From Aphrophora alni (taxonomy: Eukaryota; Arthropoda; Insecta; Hemiptera; Aphrophoridae): DNA of 64,000 nucleotides. Shown here in pieces: positions 24,519-36,984 of this stretch; the first letter of the stretch is position 1; every line of letters starts with the position of its first letter. The position numbers were made by a program, and so were the translations under genes. The stretch covers positions 72,702,877 to 72,766,876 of the forward strand of contig OY740768.1 in the NCBI GenBank assembly GCA_963513935.1. The letters run 5' to 3'. The notes below the pieces were generated by a model. It was not told the DNA's origin and made no database searches. It was given only the letters and a program-made list of their open reading frames with translations.

Positions 24519-25317
24519 ACGTTTGGTCAATCAGAACGTTCAACCAAGTTAGTCAAACATTGACTTTAGTTTTGAGGGAATGAGTAGTTGAAAGGAACAA
24601 ATAGCTTTGTTATTAGATAGAGTCAGCCTAAAGAGCTGGGAAGATTGTTTTTTGCTTACAAAGCAATCATAATATAATCAGCTGCACAGATCCTTTAATC
24701 TTAAACTCCGATCAAAACAATATTTTCAGGTATAGTTTGATATGACATGAATATTGTAGACTTTTAAGGCTAGGTCCGAATTTGACAATTTAAATTAGAA
24801 CCAATTATTGTTGATAATTATTTTTCTAAATGCTATTTCAAGTTAATGAAACAGTTATGTTGAAAGCTGAGTATTGTCGAGGTTACGATTACTAGTTCGT
24901 AATCAAGTGATGTAGACTGGAGGAGAACAAGTGTTTTAGTTAATAGATATAGAAACCTTGAACATTCACATTAAAAGCTCATTGTTGCTTCTTGGGATAG
25001 TGTTGGCCCATTCGTTTACTACACTCAAAATTTATTTTGGTAGAATGTTTTTAAATGGGTTATCGAACTATTAAAATAATAATATGATTTTTTTAAATTT
25101 TGTGTGTGTATAATGTTTGTATGTAATATGAACCAAGTTTTATCATTTTCATGATAGTAAAACTGGAACGAAGAAAAATTTAGGCAAGTCTACAAAATTT
25201 TTCGTGTCAACTTTAATTATTATTTTTTTAGAATTTCTTAAATTTATTTAAAACTTTCATTTATAACAATTAAGTTAAATATTATTTTTTGTAGGCTTAA
25301 CTTAAATTTATTAAGTT

Positions 25318-25681
25318 TGTCAGAACTTATTAAGTGACGTCATTGATGCTACAATGATATATAACCCGTGGGTGGGAGGAAACTTGGTCAGTGGGCAAGA
25401 TTGATCACGGGAAGTTACTGCAGGAATTCTTGAAGTTAGCCAGACGGACTTTTTGGGTAAGAGCTTCCTAGGAGTATTGAGACTTCGGTCGAGCGTACAT
25501 AAGAGTGGCAATCAGGGTGGGCAAACTTCGTGTACAGACCTTGTAATTATTTCAGAGACAATTGATTATAAATTATAACGTAGAATCAGTCTGTGAGTCA
25601 CAACAATTAGAGTCATTCTGGATTCTTAGTATTAAGAAGATTAAAATATTTATAATTATTATATAAGAGAACTAAGAGTCA
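25318..25681 (+). mobile_element. Candidate solo LTR, 364 bp
   Basis: Begins TGTCAGAAC and ends AAGAGTCA, giving TG...CA ends, with a perfect 4-bp flanking duplication AGTT (25314-25317 and 25682-25685). It is GC-richer than its surroundings. A TATA-like ATATATAA lies near 25356, followed by a GC-rich leader-like part, as in an LTR promoter. No internal retroelement coding sequence is adjacent, and no second copy was found here, so identification rests on the ends and promoter layout. The minus-strand open frame inside it is not a gene. Confidence 0.45.
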
Positions 25682-26159
25682 AGTTGTATTAAATAATAAA
25701 GAAACATTAATCATATACCACTGATATATTTAGTTTAAAGTTAAAAAACCCAGGAAATTTAAAGGAACGAATCCTTTTACAAGACATATTTGTCAATTAC
25801 ACATTTTTAAAATGTGGGTGGTGGGAGGCTATGGGATTTTGGATTATATAAATAGGTATTCTAAGGTTCCTCCTTAAGGTGAGAATAATTGAATAATTGT
25901 GAGAATAATAAAAGAGATCAGATTTTGCATATCTCTTTCCGTCTTTTAAATAATAGAGGTGGTAAGTTTTTAAAAAACCCCTGTTAAAAATATAAGAGTC
26001 TATTTTATTAAATTATGTGTTAAAAAGAAAAAATATTGTTTGTCAAAGGATGTAATGAGAATGTTAGAATGGAATGGCTAGTTATCAGAACTCTGAAACA
26101 TAATCAAGAGAAGGCAATAAACACGGAGTAATTAAAATATGATTTGAGAGTTTTAACGA

Positions 26160-26410
26160 GAGCTCCAATAATAGACTTGGTTTTGAGTAGTCATCAATAA
26201 ACGAAGGTCACACTTAACAGTCAAGAATTACCATAGAAATTACTATCTGCCATGTCACAAGCTTTAATTAGGTAAAATGGACGAAAGCACTCTTTCCACC
26301 TACGTACATTTGTGTATAGTTCGAATATTACCTTACCCCTTCTTTGAAAGATTGTTGATGCGGCCAGCAAAAGAATTGATAATTATCCAAGGAAAGACTA
26401 ATGTCATATT
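26160..26410 (+). repeat. Four-copy repeat family, copy 2
   Basis: Aligns in order with 36985-37190: AGTCATCAATAAACGAAG, then TGTCACAAGCTTTAATTA, TTTGTGTAT, CTTCTTTGAAAG and ATTGATAAT. Its GAATTACCATAGAAATTAC block aligns with copies 1 and 3. Confidence 0.65.
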
Positions 26411-27198
26411 ATAAATCAGTTTAATACATGAAATTATGAATGCAATGAATTTCATCAAATTCGATCAAACACAAAATTAACTATAGGCTTTAAACAAAAT
26501 TACACATAAACTCAAAAGCTAAAGCAAACAAACATGTAAGAGACTATCCCACCCCGAAATTTTTAATCCTCAGAGGTTTAGGTAAAAAAAATAAAAAACA
26601 TGAACGCTGTCATAAAAGTCACTAAAATCCATTTAAATTATTTAATCGAAATTTTATATAGATATTCAATATCCCAAGCGGAAGATCCCAAAATCACAGG
26701 TCGAAAGTAATTTGAAAAATTTCAAAATAAACTCATCAACTATCAATGTGTATTCTAATATTTTTTATCTATACTAAAGAACTGATTTTCTACAACGCAT
26801 TATTGGTGTGATTCATAATCTTTCACATTTCACCAATGTTTGTTTAAATAGGTGGCACTAATTTTGCTATATACGATCTTCAAATTTAACACCAATGATC
26901 CTTATTTTACTTATAAATGTCAAACGTGAAAAATCTTTTTTATCCCTGTAAACAGACAGATGATAGACTTTTTAGTTATCCAAAATATAAAAGAAGCATA
27001 GAAATATGATTATGATCCAAAATTGTACACAGTTGATGTTATCGTTTAGTTTAGAATACAGACAAACACACAGGTGACGTACATTGCCGCACGTAGGTTG
27101 AGATATGTTCGCAAAAAAAATTGTTTTACTTTTAGTTGGTTTTAGGCCCAAGATATAATCATATAATCAAGAAAATGGCCTTATGAGAAAATTTGGGA

Positions 27199-27796
27199 TT
27201 GTCATAACCCAGGGGTCTGAGGCGTTGTCATAACACAGGGGTCTGAGGCGTTGTCATAGCACAGGGGTCTAAGGCGTTGTCATAGCACAGGGGTCTGAGG
27301 CGTTGTCATAACACAGGGGTCTGAGGCGAAGGGTTTGAAGCGTTGTCATAACACAGGGGTCTGAGGCGTTGTCATAACACAGGGGTCTGAGGCGTTGTCA
27401 TAACACAGGGGTCTGAGGCGTTGTCATAACAAAGGGGTCTGAGGCGTTGTCATAACACATGGGTCTGAGGCGTTGTCATAGCAAAGGGGTCTGAGGCGTT
27501 GTCATAGCACAGGGGTCTGAGGCGTTGTCATAACACATGGGTCTGAGGCATTGTCATAACACATGGGTCTGAGGCGTTGTCATAGCACAGGGGTCTGGGG
27601 CGTTGTTATAACACAGGGGTCTGAGGCGTTGTCATAGCACAGGGGTCTGAGGCATTTTCATAACACATTGGTCTGAGGCATTGTCATAACACATGGGTCT
27701 GAGGCGTTGTCATAGCACAGGGGTCTGAGGCGTTGTCATAGCATATGGGTCTGAGGCGAAGGGTTTGAAGCGTTATCATAGCACAGAGGTCTGAGG
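27199..27796. repeat. 26-bp minisatellite, 22 units plus two half-units
   Basis: The unit GTTGTCATAACACAGGGG plus TCTGAGGC is repeated 22 times over 598 bp. Variants include CATAG for CATAA, AAAG or CATG for CAGG, and GCATT for GCGTT. Two 14-bp inserts GAAGGGTTTGAAGC (near 27328 and 27758) match the 3' half of the unit at 10 of 14 positions. They are diverged half-units in a higher-order pattern. Lengths add up: 22 x 26 + 2 x 14 = 600, minus one base at each edge. There are no unique spacers, so this is not a CRISPR array. Confidence 0.97.
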
Positions 27797-29194
27797 ACGT
27801 GGCTTTGCTATGATATAATTTGATTTATTTTGGGATTGAGTCCAGCGATGAAACTCCTTTTTTTCTCAGTACTCTGACGATATTTTGTGAACAATAACAT
27901 AACTCAAACAGCTATTGTATGATTATAAACTAAACCACAATTTCTAACATCTTTCAACTAAAAAGCAAGTCGAATGGCCTCTAATTTGAAGAGAAAAATG
28001 TTTTTCACAATACTAGTCATCCTTCTTAAATTCATTGAACCAATTAAAATATAAATGTATTTCACTAAATTACTATAAATAACACCGATTGTAGTGTCTT
28101 TCTCCTTGGCAGGCTAATGTAAGGAATGTAGTAGTCACAAAATAACTTGATAAACATTGTAATTTGTTTAATTATCAAAGAGACATTATATTAGTACATG
28201 CACAATATCAGTTACAACTATTATGATATGTCCCAAGAATTATAATACAAGTTAGCCTGTTATTTGAAATTATTATTGATTAATTTCAGATCCTAGAGAG
28301 ATATTCAGGATAAAGGTTGTTAATTAAAATTAACTAGTATTAAGAATTTATTTTGAAGCTAATTAGGCTGGATAGCATTAGTTTGTTTTACTTCTCCTGT
28401 AGATTAAGTCCTACATTTTCTAGATTGAGATAAGATGATTTTCTATTTCTCAAAGATATCAATATATGTGCTAAAAACTGTTCACTTGACCTAAATTCCT
28501 AATTACTTCTCAGAAAGTTTTATATTTTAATCACTCTATTCCTACGACTTTAAAATTACTTGGATATCGCGCTGAATATAAATAAATGTGATTTGAACTG
28601 TAAATTGTATTATTCAGTATAACTGACTTATTATATACTTTTATCTTCACTAATTTGTATTTTAGAAAGTTATTTGGTTATACTTATTGTACATTTATTA
28701 ATAAGAAATTACCAAATTACTGCTTTAGAGGTAAAGATAATTTTTTTTAAAAAAGGTGAAAACACTATTGCATACGGATGTACAAAATAATAATATTATG
28801 TAAATAGAACATTCGATTAAATTCAGACAAAAAATATCTCAGAAACTGCTTTAAACAAAAAATTTTTAGAAAAACATTATTTGGTATCGAGGGGAACATA
28901 AAATAGGTTTAGTAATTCTTTGTTTGATCAATGTTTCAAGATTGATAAGTCTTAACGCTTTTTTAAATATAACAAAATCGGCAGAATCGATTTCTGCTAA
29001 TTTTATAGCCTTATGACACAAATGCTGTGATAATCCGCCTGTTAAAACCAATCATGGAGAAACATTATAAAATACTCCAATATATCCTAACGTTATTGGA
29101 TTCATTTTGATTTTTGTAAAATATTAACAAATTCTACAGTTTGAGAATATAAAAACAAAAAATCGTAATAGGGGCAAAACAGAATTAAAAACCA
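27797..29194. other. Non-coding stretch, no gene seen
   Basis: AT-rich sequence. A small minus-strand frame at 28866-29037 has a possible acceptor (see findings) but no recognised domain. Confidence 0.4.
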
Positions 29195-29250
29195 TTTATT
29201 ATTTTTATTATTATTATTATTTAAAAAAAAATTTATTATTATTTTTTGTA
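29195..29250. repeat. TTA/ATT-rich tract, possible LINE tail
   Basis: Runs of ATT and A/T next to the 3' side of the minus-strand LINE read as (TAA)n on that strand. This could mark its original 3' tail. Confidence 0.45.
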
Positions 29251-29373
29251 TTCAAACTGGTATGAAAGACCAACCATCAATTTACATCTATCATCATATC
29301 ATTTGTAACCTATACAGTTGTACTATATATTAGATTCTAAAAACAAACACTGAATATCACTAATTCAAAAGTT

Positions 29374-31607
29374 TTAGTTCTCTTCAGCCTTCAGTCCTTC
29401 AACCTTCAGTCCCAAGAGCCAGTACAGTTGTCTATATTTGAGACCAAGTTCCGTCCTTTTTCTTCTGATGTGCTCCTTCCACCGTAACTTTAAATCTAGT
29501 GTCATCCCCAAATATTTGGCAATGTCTACATATGGTACTATAACTCCATTTAAGGTAACTGGAAGACTATTCTCTATTCTTTTGTTTGTGAAATTGATAT
29601 GGACAGATTTCAGTTCCTTTTGATTGATTTTCCACCTCCTATTCCATTGCTGTATCTGGTCACTAGCATCCTGAAGCATAATAGTAACTTCACCTACGGT
29701 CGAAACAATCGCCATTATGGCTGTGTCATCAGTGAAAGTAGGAACAGTAACGTTCTCTGGCTGCGGCAGGTCACATGTAAACAACAAGTAGAGGATGGGC
29801 CCCAAAACACTCCCTTGAGGCACACTTGCCCTCACTTATCTTAGCTCAGAATAGTCATCTTTCTGTTTGACTCTAAATAATCTTTCCGATATATAGGATT
29901 TTAACATGTCAATATATTGTTTTGGTAGCATTTTATTAAGCTTATATATCAAACCTTTATGCCAGACCTTATCAAAGGCCAGGGCCACGTCGAGAAAGAT
30001 TGTCGAACAGATTAGCTTTTCCTCTAGTGCTTTCTCTATTGTGTGCGTTACTCTATGCACTTGGTCTATTGTGGAATGCCTCTGTCTGAACCCGAATTGA
30101 TGATTTGGTATCAGATTTTTCCTCTCTATTACTCGGTTCAGCTTTTTCAGCAGAAGATTTAAAAAAGCTTTGATATAGTTGGCAACAATGATATGGGCCG
30201 ATATGGTTTGGCCTCAATTGGCGGTTTGCCTGGTTTTCGTAGCATAATAACTTCTGCCACCTTCCAGACACTAGGAACATGCTTTAGCCTAAAAGCCCCA
30301 TTACATAAATATGTAAGCATAACAATACCTTTCATAGGTAATTGCTTTAGAATCTCACCTGTAATAAGATCAAAGCCAGGTGCCTTTCGGGGGTTCAAGT
30401 TTATCTTGATCTCCTTAGCTACCTCTTTTGGGGTGACCAGAGGAATGTCCTCCTCTTCATGATTTGTATCTTCCTCTATCTATGTGTCAAACTGGATATT
30501 ATTTGGCTTCAAAATGTCAGCTAGATGTTCTGCAAACGCTTCAGCTTTTTCTTTATTATCTCTAGCCCATGTAAAGTCACATTTTTTCATAGGTGGTACT
30601 TGAATGATCGACCTTTTAAGCTTCCTCGTTGCTTTCCACAGCGAGTACTCTGTATCTACATCTGCTGTTAGATTCTCCAGATAAGAAGCAATTGATGCTC
30701 CTTTTTAGCTTCTGAATTTCACGTTTTAGCTGTTGTGATTTGTTGTTAAGTACAGTTTTATCATTAGGGTCACGAGTCTGTTGTCATCTTCTTCTAGCTC
30801 GCCTTTTTTCCTGACAAATTCTCTGATCTCCCTAGTATAGTTGTTACCAACAATACCATAGGTGATGTCTCTCGAGTTGTTCCAGGCTGTGGTTTGAATA
30901 TTAAAATGGAACTTCTCAGCTTCTATTTCTAGTTGCTGCTTAGATCTCAACTTGACATTTAGTTGTATCTTATCTTCAAGTTCTAATATGAAGCTTTCCC
31001 AATCAGTAGTTTTGTTAACTAAGCTTGGCTTGTTTACCTTTTTTATTATTCTTTCACTCAGTATCAGGATTACTGCTGAATGATCAGAGTCAAGATCAAA
31101 GTTCTCCTCGACATCAATAAAGTCCTGCGAGACCCTCCTTGAAATGAAGAAATCTAACATATCCGGAATTTATTAGGATCTGTGGGCCAATAAGTAGGTT
31201 TTTTCTGTACTGTAGTAGCCACAACCTGTTGCTTTAATTGCTTTATTAATCTCACTACCTTTAGTTGTTGTTAATCTGGATCCCCCATCTAGATGTTTGG
31301 CATTATAATCTCCGCCTACAATGAATCTCTCACCTAGGTGTAATATAAATTTCTTGTAATCTAACTCTTTTAGATTGTGTCTTGGAGGACAGTTTATCGC
31401 ACCAATGATTAGTTTTTGCTTGGTGGATTTGATTCCAACTACAGTAAGTTGGATTTCTGCAGTCTGAAGGTGACACTCCTCATAGTGGTTAATCCTATTC
31501 TTAATAATAATAGCTCTTCCTCCTTTGGCTTTATTATCCGGATGACTGGTCTGATATACCTGGTATCCATTTATTTTTAAGCATGTTTGATTTGTTAGTC
31601 TAACCAT
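29374..31607 (-). pseudogene. LINE ORF2: endonuclease plus reverse transcriptase, frameshifted
   Basis: ORF2 nicks target DNA and copies the element RNA into it. The endonuclease part (about 31607-30950) shows GGRAIIIKNRI, IIGAINCPPR, FIVGGDYNAKHLDGGSR and, after a break near 31165, LDSDHSAVI with the catalytic Asp-His. The reverse transcriptase shows NPRKAPGFDLITGEILKQL, KPYRPISLLPTISKLF, motif A FLDVALAFDKVWH, motif B PQGSVLGPILY and the catalytic FTDDTA near 29730. It is split into at least five frame blocks, with breaks near 31165, 30720-30400, 30280 and 30060, and a stop near 29836. The region beyond LGLKVEGLKAEEN, where a thumb and C-terminal part are normal, is absent. Residues of both active sites persist, but no full protein can be made. 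Confidence 0.9.
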
Positions 31608-31649
31608 GACTTTTTTTCATTATTTCCATCATATACTTCATCATTTGCA

Positions 31650-32455
31650 CTAAAGTCTTATTTTCTCCAACTGCTTAAGCAAAGCACATTTCACAATGGG
31701 TTTTATTAGCTGTAATAGTTCTTGATTGTGGTTTATTAGGTCTTCTGCACTTATGAGGGTATTGCGTCTTGTTTGTAGTTCGCGTGCAACCAAACAACCC
31801 CTGTAGCTAGCAGGATGTGCTTCAGCACAATTTGAACATTTTGGTGGCACATCCCGTTTTTGCTTGCAATCAATGGTCCTGTGTTCGCCTGCACATTTAA
31901 CGCAGATAGGTCCACGCTGACAATACTTATGAGTGTTACCATATCTTTGACACCTTTTACACTGTGGTATCAAGTTATTACTCCTAAGAGCCTAAATTTA
32001 TATTTTCGTGTGACATTAGTATTGAATATCAAACAAAAATTACATTCTCTGATCTGTCAAATGTTATCATAAACAGTGGTAACTGGGTGATTTTTTCCTT
32101 ACCGTCAAATTTAGTCTTTCTAATTTTATTGGCTACGTCAAGGATTTTAATTCCTCCATTCACTAGCTCCTCTTTAATCTCTTCAGTTCTACATGTTGGA
32201 TGCAAGTTACGTGCCATGACTCTTATTGGTCGGATTTGTTTGTTTTCATAAGTATGTCATTCCAACTCACTTATTTAGGAGTCTTGTCAGTTCTCTATAT
32301 TCCATTTCTGTGTCTACATTAATATTTAGCTGATTGTTGTTCATCATGCTGGTGTTAAATTTCAGTCCTATTGATTTCAGGTTCTGGCTTATTTCTGTAT
32401 AATTTTCCACATTACTCAGTATAACTGGCGGTGGTTTAGCCGATTTACATTTATA
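31650..32455 (-). pseudogene. LINE ORF1 (gag-like, zinc-knuckle RNA-binding protein), broken
   Basis: ORF1 of Jockey-type elements binds the element RNA. The minus strand begins with KPPPVILSNVENYTEISQNL, then the NVDTEMEYRELTRLLN part, then after a frameshift ARNLHPTCRTEEIKEEL, the PRE/C2HC-type domain upstream of zinc knuckles. Three knuckles follow near 31950-31800: CKRC..YGNTHKYC (the usual His replaced by Asn, with another His two residues on), CVKCAGEHRTIDC and CSNCAEAHPASYRGC. The tail SAEDLINHNQELLQLIKP is ordinary. Breaks near 32250 and 31980 disrupt it. It ends about 40 bp before ORF2. Confidence 0.85.
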
Positions 32456-32504
32456 GTTAAGTTATATAATCGTCATTACTAATTTTAAATGTGTTAAGTT
32501 AGTA

Positions 32505-32720
32505 GCTACGAACGCCAGGTGGTCCAGTGGCTAGAGCGCTCTCATTGTGTGCATCACTGAATGGTTAAATAAAGTTACGTTGTTGATCCAGCTACGTGAG
32601 GTTGAGTAGGGAGGTACTATTAGTAGAGAGTGCTGGTCAGGAAAGCTAAAATTACGGATATGGGAAATCATCAACATATGGAAAACCGTCTAGCAGATGT
32701 ACACCCGTGGTGATGCTAAG
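32505..32720 (+). mobile_element. tRNA-derived SINE-like repeat, copy 1
   Basis: The left part, TGGTCCAGTGGCTAGAGCGC, resembles a tRNA A box; the B box is weak (GTTGATCC). The body shares GCTGGTCAGGAAAGCT and GGGAAATCATCA with a second copy at 63485-63695, in the same order. The 3' side runs into T-rich DNA. The source tRNA cannot be named. Confidence 0.6.
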
Positions 32721-33034
32721 ATTTATTTTTATTTTGATACAACTTATTTAAGGTATTAAATTAAATTGTTAACTACTTAAAAGTATCAAAAATAACATCT
32801 GTATCAATTGTATCATTAATCAGGTATTTTATTTGTAAAATGTCCTTTCGCGTGTGAGTAGACACTATTATTAATATCCTTTAGTACTTTTTAAGTAACT
32901 TGTTTAGCTGGTTGAAGTAAAAATAATAATTAAATATTTATATAACTGATTTTTTAACATTATTTAATGACAAAACGCAGGTAAATTTATAACTTTATAA
33001 ATAGATATTATAAGCGGATCAAGAATAAATTTGC

Positions 33035-33210
33035 TTTCACAATGTGTAATTAAAATTTATGCCACGACAGAAAGCAATTTCCATGGTAATTCCGGAGTTG
33101 TAGGCTACATGTGACATGTCACCTATCAGAACCTGGACCGTCGGATCAAAGTTTAAACAGGCCTTACCAATATATCATGTTTAGTTTAGTTTCCTAGAAA
33201 CTGATTAATA
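33035..33210 (-). repeat. Four-copy repeat family, copy 3 (inverted)
   Basis: The reverse complement matches copy 1 at 23395-23562 almost block for block: CAGAAAGCAATTTCC, GTGACATGTCACC, CAAAGTTTAAACAGGCCTTA. Confidence 0.7.
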
Positions 33211-33214
33211 AAGC

Positions 33215-36200
33215 ATTACCCTCGATCTCGTACTTTTAACTTTATAAAACTAATACCGTTCCGGAAATAATATGGGCTCAGATGTCCTTCCGTTTTTATC
33301 TCAATAGTTTTGACATTGCAGAACACAGTATTACATTTCGATACTATTTTTACTACATAAATAAGTGGATTTTACTGTGTCCCTTATGTTTAAATACAAA
33401 ATACTTTTTAAAAAATTGTTATATTAAAAAATATATTTATCGAAATAAATTATCCATATATAAGGTAATAAAAACAATAACAAGGTGAAATAAACAAAAT
33501 AAATGCAACATTACAATATTATACATGAGTAAAATAACTTGGTAAGACTACTTTTATTATATACATTTTCATTTTGTGCTATTATCATAACTGAAACGAT
33601 ATTGTAACTCAATTAATATAAAAGGTACATTAAAGAAATGACACTATAAAACGTACATAACTTCTGTAATCTAAGCCGAGATGAATATACTTCTCAGGAT
33701 ACTGTAAAAGTTGTAACAAAAACGAAAGCCGAACATTATTTTGACATACTTCTCCTTTATTCTATAGTATTCACAACTACCACCATTTTTTATTTGTTGT
33801 ATTATTATTATCTAGCCTTAAAAACTAACTAAAGCAAAAAAATTTTTTTTTAAATTTAAAAAAAAACTACATTTTTACAGTGGCACAACATAAAATAATT
33901 ACTTTAAAATGCAACTCAAATTTTATCAGATTATTAAGAAGGAACTGAAAATTTATTATTCCTCAGAACGCATTTAAACTTAATATTGATTGATTGATTA
34001 TCATTGGCCTTCGACTTTGACCTGCAATTATTTGTATGTACCATGTAAGGTTTTTGTTCTCCAGAATAATCTTACCGAGGTCTACATCCTTTCCTAGAAA
34101 GTCTCCTGTATGAGGCTATTTTCCTCATTTTCCCCATAAGAACTCCTTGGTCCAAAGCTATATTGTTAACCATACTATGTAGTTATTATACCCTTCACTT
34201 TAATTTTTAATATACCTTTCGGGTTCTTCAGTGCATTCACCATCCATAACTAATTAAACAGCGCACGAAGTGACATTTTGATGATAAAAATGTACCTACG
34301 ATAAAACACTGAGTAGAATTTAGTTCATAAATAAAATAATTAATAAACCCTAATAAGTTATTAAACTAGACAAATGTTGCTCTTTACATTTATACTTTCA
34401 TTTATTTGGAAGTCATTGTTGTTTTTAATAAGGTACATGATAGAATACTTTATAGAACGGTAAATTTAAAAAATAATAAAAATTTATTTCATTATTGAAA
34501 TTTGTTTATAAATTGAAATAAATTGTATAAGTAAAATAATATATTCGTAACAAGAAATGAAGCAAAATACATAGATTAAAACGTATAATATAATTTCCTT
34601 GTAATTTAATAATATAATATAGGGTTTCTGTTTTTATTTTATTTTACAAAAGGATTAGAATTCTCAAAGATTTTAGCGGTTTCAGAGTCAAAAACATCCT
34701 AATTTTGGAATATGTAAAGCTAGACAAATTATGATGAAAAAAGTATGAAGAAAATAACTCATACTTATGGAACTCTCTGTTCCATAAGTGAATTTTAGCT
34801 GTATTTGCTATATTGGATTCAGGATATTCTAAATACAAATAATCGATATAATAAATAATCTAAAATAATCTAAATATAAATATTGATATAATAATTTCAA
34901 TATGAAGACTGTTAAACTTTTTTTCTCTAATTATTAACTTTGCTTAATCTTGATTTAGGTGCGCTGATCTTCATAAATAACTGACAAATGACCACGCCGG
35001 TTTTCTTATTAGATAAACCCAACACACGTCCCCAAATCAATTTAAAAAACAATTTTTTTCGATACATAATGAACCCACGAGTAATTTAACATATTCGGGA
35101 TCCCATCGTAGCACCCAGTTTTTGATAGAAATTATTCAGAGCAACAGTTAATCAAACTCCAATTGTTAATATAAATAATCTAGTTTATAAACTTTAGATA
35201 TATTCTATAAACTGTATTAAATTCAGAAAGAGATCATAAATATAATATTTTGGATGTATTTGAAATTCAAATTAAAATTGAAATGGATATTGTTTGTTAC
35301 GGATATTGAAAATTGATAGGTTACTTTGAATTTAGTGTTACGAGATTATACGTTTTAGTGAATGTTAAGATTTTAGAGAAAAAATTTCGTAGTTTTTCAT
35401 TTTGTAGTGTTTTAACAAGTCCGTAAAATGCTAAATGATCAGTGGTCCAGGTGTAAGGACGTTTGTTTTTATTTTTTATTTTATTTTTTTTGAAAAATGG
35501 TTATTACAAGCGTCCTCGTGGCATTTTGAGAACACCAACCATCATCCTCACAACGAGTTCTGACTAATCATTAAAATTCATATACATTGTTACCTGTGCC
35601 ATCATTAAGTATACAAAATTAGGAACTTTCCTTACTTTTTTGTTACAAATTAAGTTATGATAACAAATGTAATTGTACTTCAAAATGGTAGGGCCGAAAT
35701 GAATTATTTGTTTAAAACGTTATCCTAGATATTTCATGAAAATCTGTTTAACCAAGATTTAAAAAATAATTTTTAAAAATAATGTTGATTAATTTGTTTT
35801 CAAAATATTTAAAGAAAGAGGGTTTTTCGGTTGAAAATGTAAATGTGCTACTCCATTTTATTAATGTTATTATTTTTCACAAAATATTTTTAGATAGTGG
35901 GTTTTTCATATTTTGGGGAAATACATGTTGTTTTGTTTAATTATTATTATTTTAAATTCCCTACTCTTATGTGCTGTTATTATAACATTAATTATTTTTT
36001 ACATATTATTAACTATTATAACATTAAATATATGCTATTAAATGCGTGAAAAATTAATCTAGTACAAAAATTGCTTTCATATACCATCACCAAGATATGT
36101 GTTTAAAATAAGTACATGTGATTTAATATACCGTTAGATCAATTAATTAGGCAATATATAAAACATATTTTAGCGTCCTATAGAATGGTATTCATTACGG

Positions 36201-36360
36201 TAAAATTAAATATTTTAAACATACATTCTAACAAATCTTTGAGTAAAATTAATCAAACGGAGATTCTTTGTACCTCATCATCAACTACCAAAATTAAGAT
36301 AAAACCTAATACCATAATTAAGATAGGTTTGAATTTGAATGCTTATAAAATAAATTAAAT
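33215..36360. other. Long non-coding stretch, no gene seen
   Basis: AT-rich, with only short random frames. One strong hairpin at 34763-34789 is listed separately. Confidence 0.5.
34763..34789. other. Perfect 10-bp hairpin
   Basis: ACTTATGGAA, a 7-base loop CTCTCTG, then TTCCATAAGT. No context explains it. Confidence 0.6.
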
Positions 36361-36455
36361 GAAATAAAATGCAATATTTCACAATAAACACTTTATTTCT
36401 TCAAGGGGACGTTTTAATGACTTTTTAAAGTCATCATACTTAGTTATTACATGTG
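36360..36455 (-). mobile_element. Hammerhead-like repeat relic 4
   Basis: The minus strand reads ATGATGACTTT, a hairpin, AAAGTCATTAAAACGTC, then AATAAAGTG and TTGTGAAATATTG. This matches the minus strand of the element at 38973-39178 in the same order. GAAAC is degraded to AAAAC and CUGA to CUAA, while the hairpin stem (ATGACTT/AAGTCAT) is kept. Confidence 0.5.
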
Positions 36456-36984
36456 TAAAATTATTTTTGATATTAAACCAAGGTGTGAGATTCAAGAAGA
36501 TACGTGAAAATGTAAAAAATAGAGGATGTTGACTCGATCATTTGTAACGTCGTCTCGAAAGAATAGAGTGATTATTGTAGAAAATTATCATTCCTTTCAT
36601 TTAGTGAAGGAAATTTCCACAAGTGTTTCTCATTTGAAGAAAATAAGACAGGCGTTTGGATGTACGAACATACCCAAAAAAAGTAGAGATGTTGAAAGTT
36701 TTCTATGGAATGTCAATGATCGTTTCTCATGCTAAACAATTTCGTATAGCGTGGATAGTTAAAACAGTTCAAGTTAACATTTCGAAATTTATAAATTATA
36801 TCTTATTTTCATTTTAAGTCAAAATAATGAATACAGAACAGTCCATCGATTCTATGTTGCATGTCATAGGACATAATATGAAACTATTTATAGTCAGTGT
36901 TAACTATACTAGTTAACAATTCAATCAACGAGTAATGAGTAATCAATAGAAGCCAATCAACTCCGTATAATCGAACTATGATTA

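Larger units (their letters stand above)
29195..32460 (-). mobile_element. Jockey-like non-LTR retrotransposon (LINE), degenerate
   Basis: On the minus strand the order is ORF1 (gag-like, zinc knuckles), apurinic-type endonuclease, then reverse transcriptase, the layout of the Jockey group. The region is GC-richer than the flanks. Its 5' limit is near 32460, where the ORF1 homology KPPPVILSNV begins; a 5' UTR was not defined. ORF2 stops after LGMTLDLKLRWKEH and YRQLYWLLG near 29374. The last part of the usual protein is missing, so an internal or 3' deletion occurred. Several frameshifts make it inactive. The SINE-like repeat at 32505-32720 lies beyond its 5' end. Confidence 0.88.

Noticed and set aside
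27199..27796. CRISPR-like periodic array
   Set aside because: Units are head-to-tail with no unique spacers, in a eukaryotic genome; it is a minisatellite.
29438..30462. Several plus-strand open frames
   Set aside because: Antisense shadows of the LINE reverse transcriptase.
36526..36735. 69-residue plus-strand frame just after a hammerhead-like relic
   Set aside because: No recognised domain and no supporting signal.
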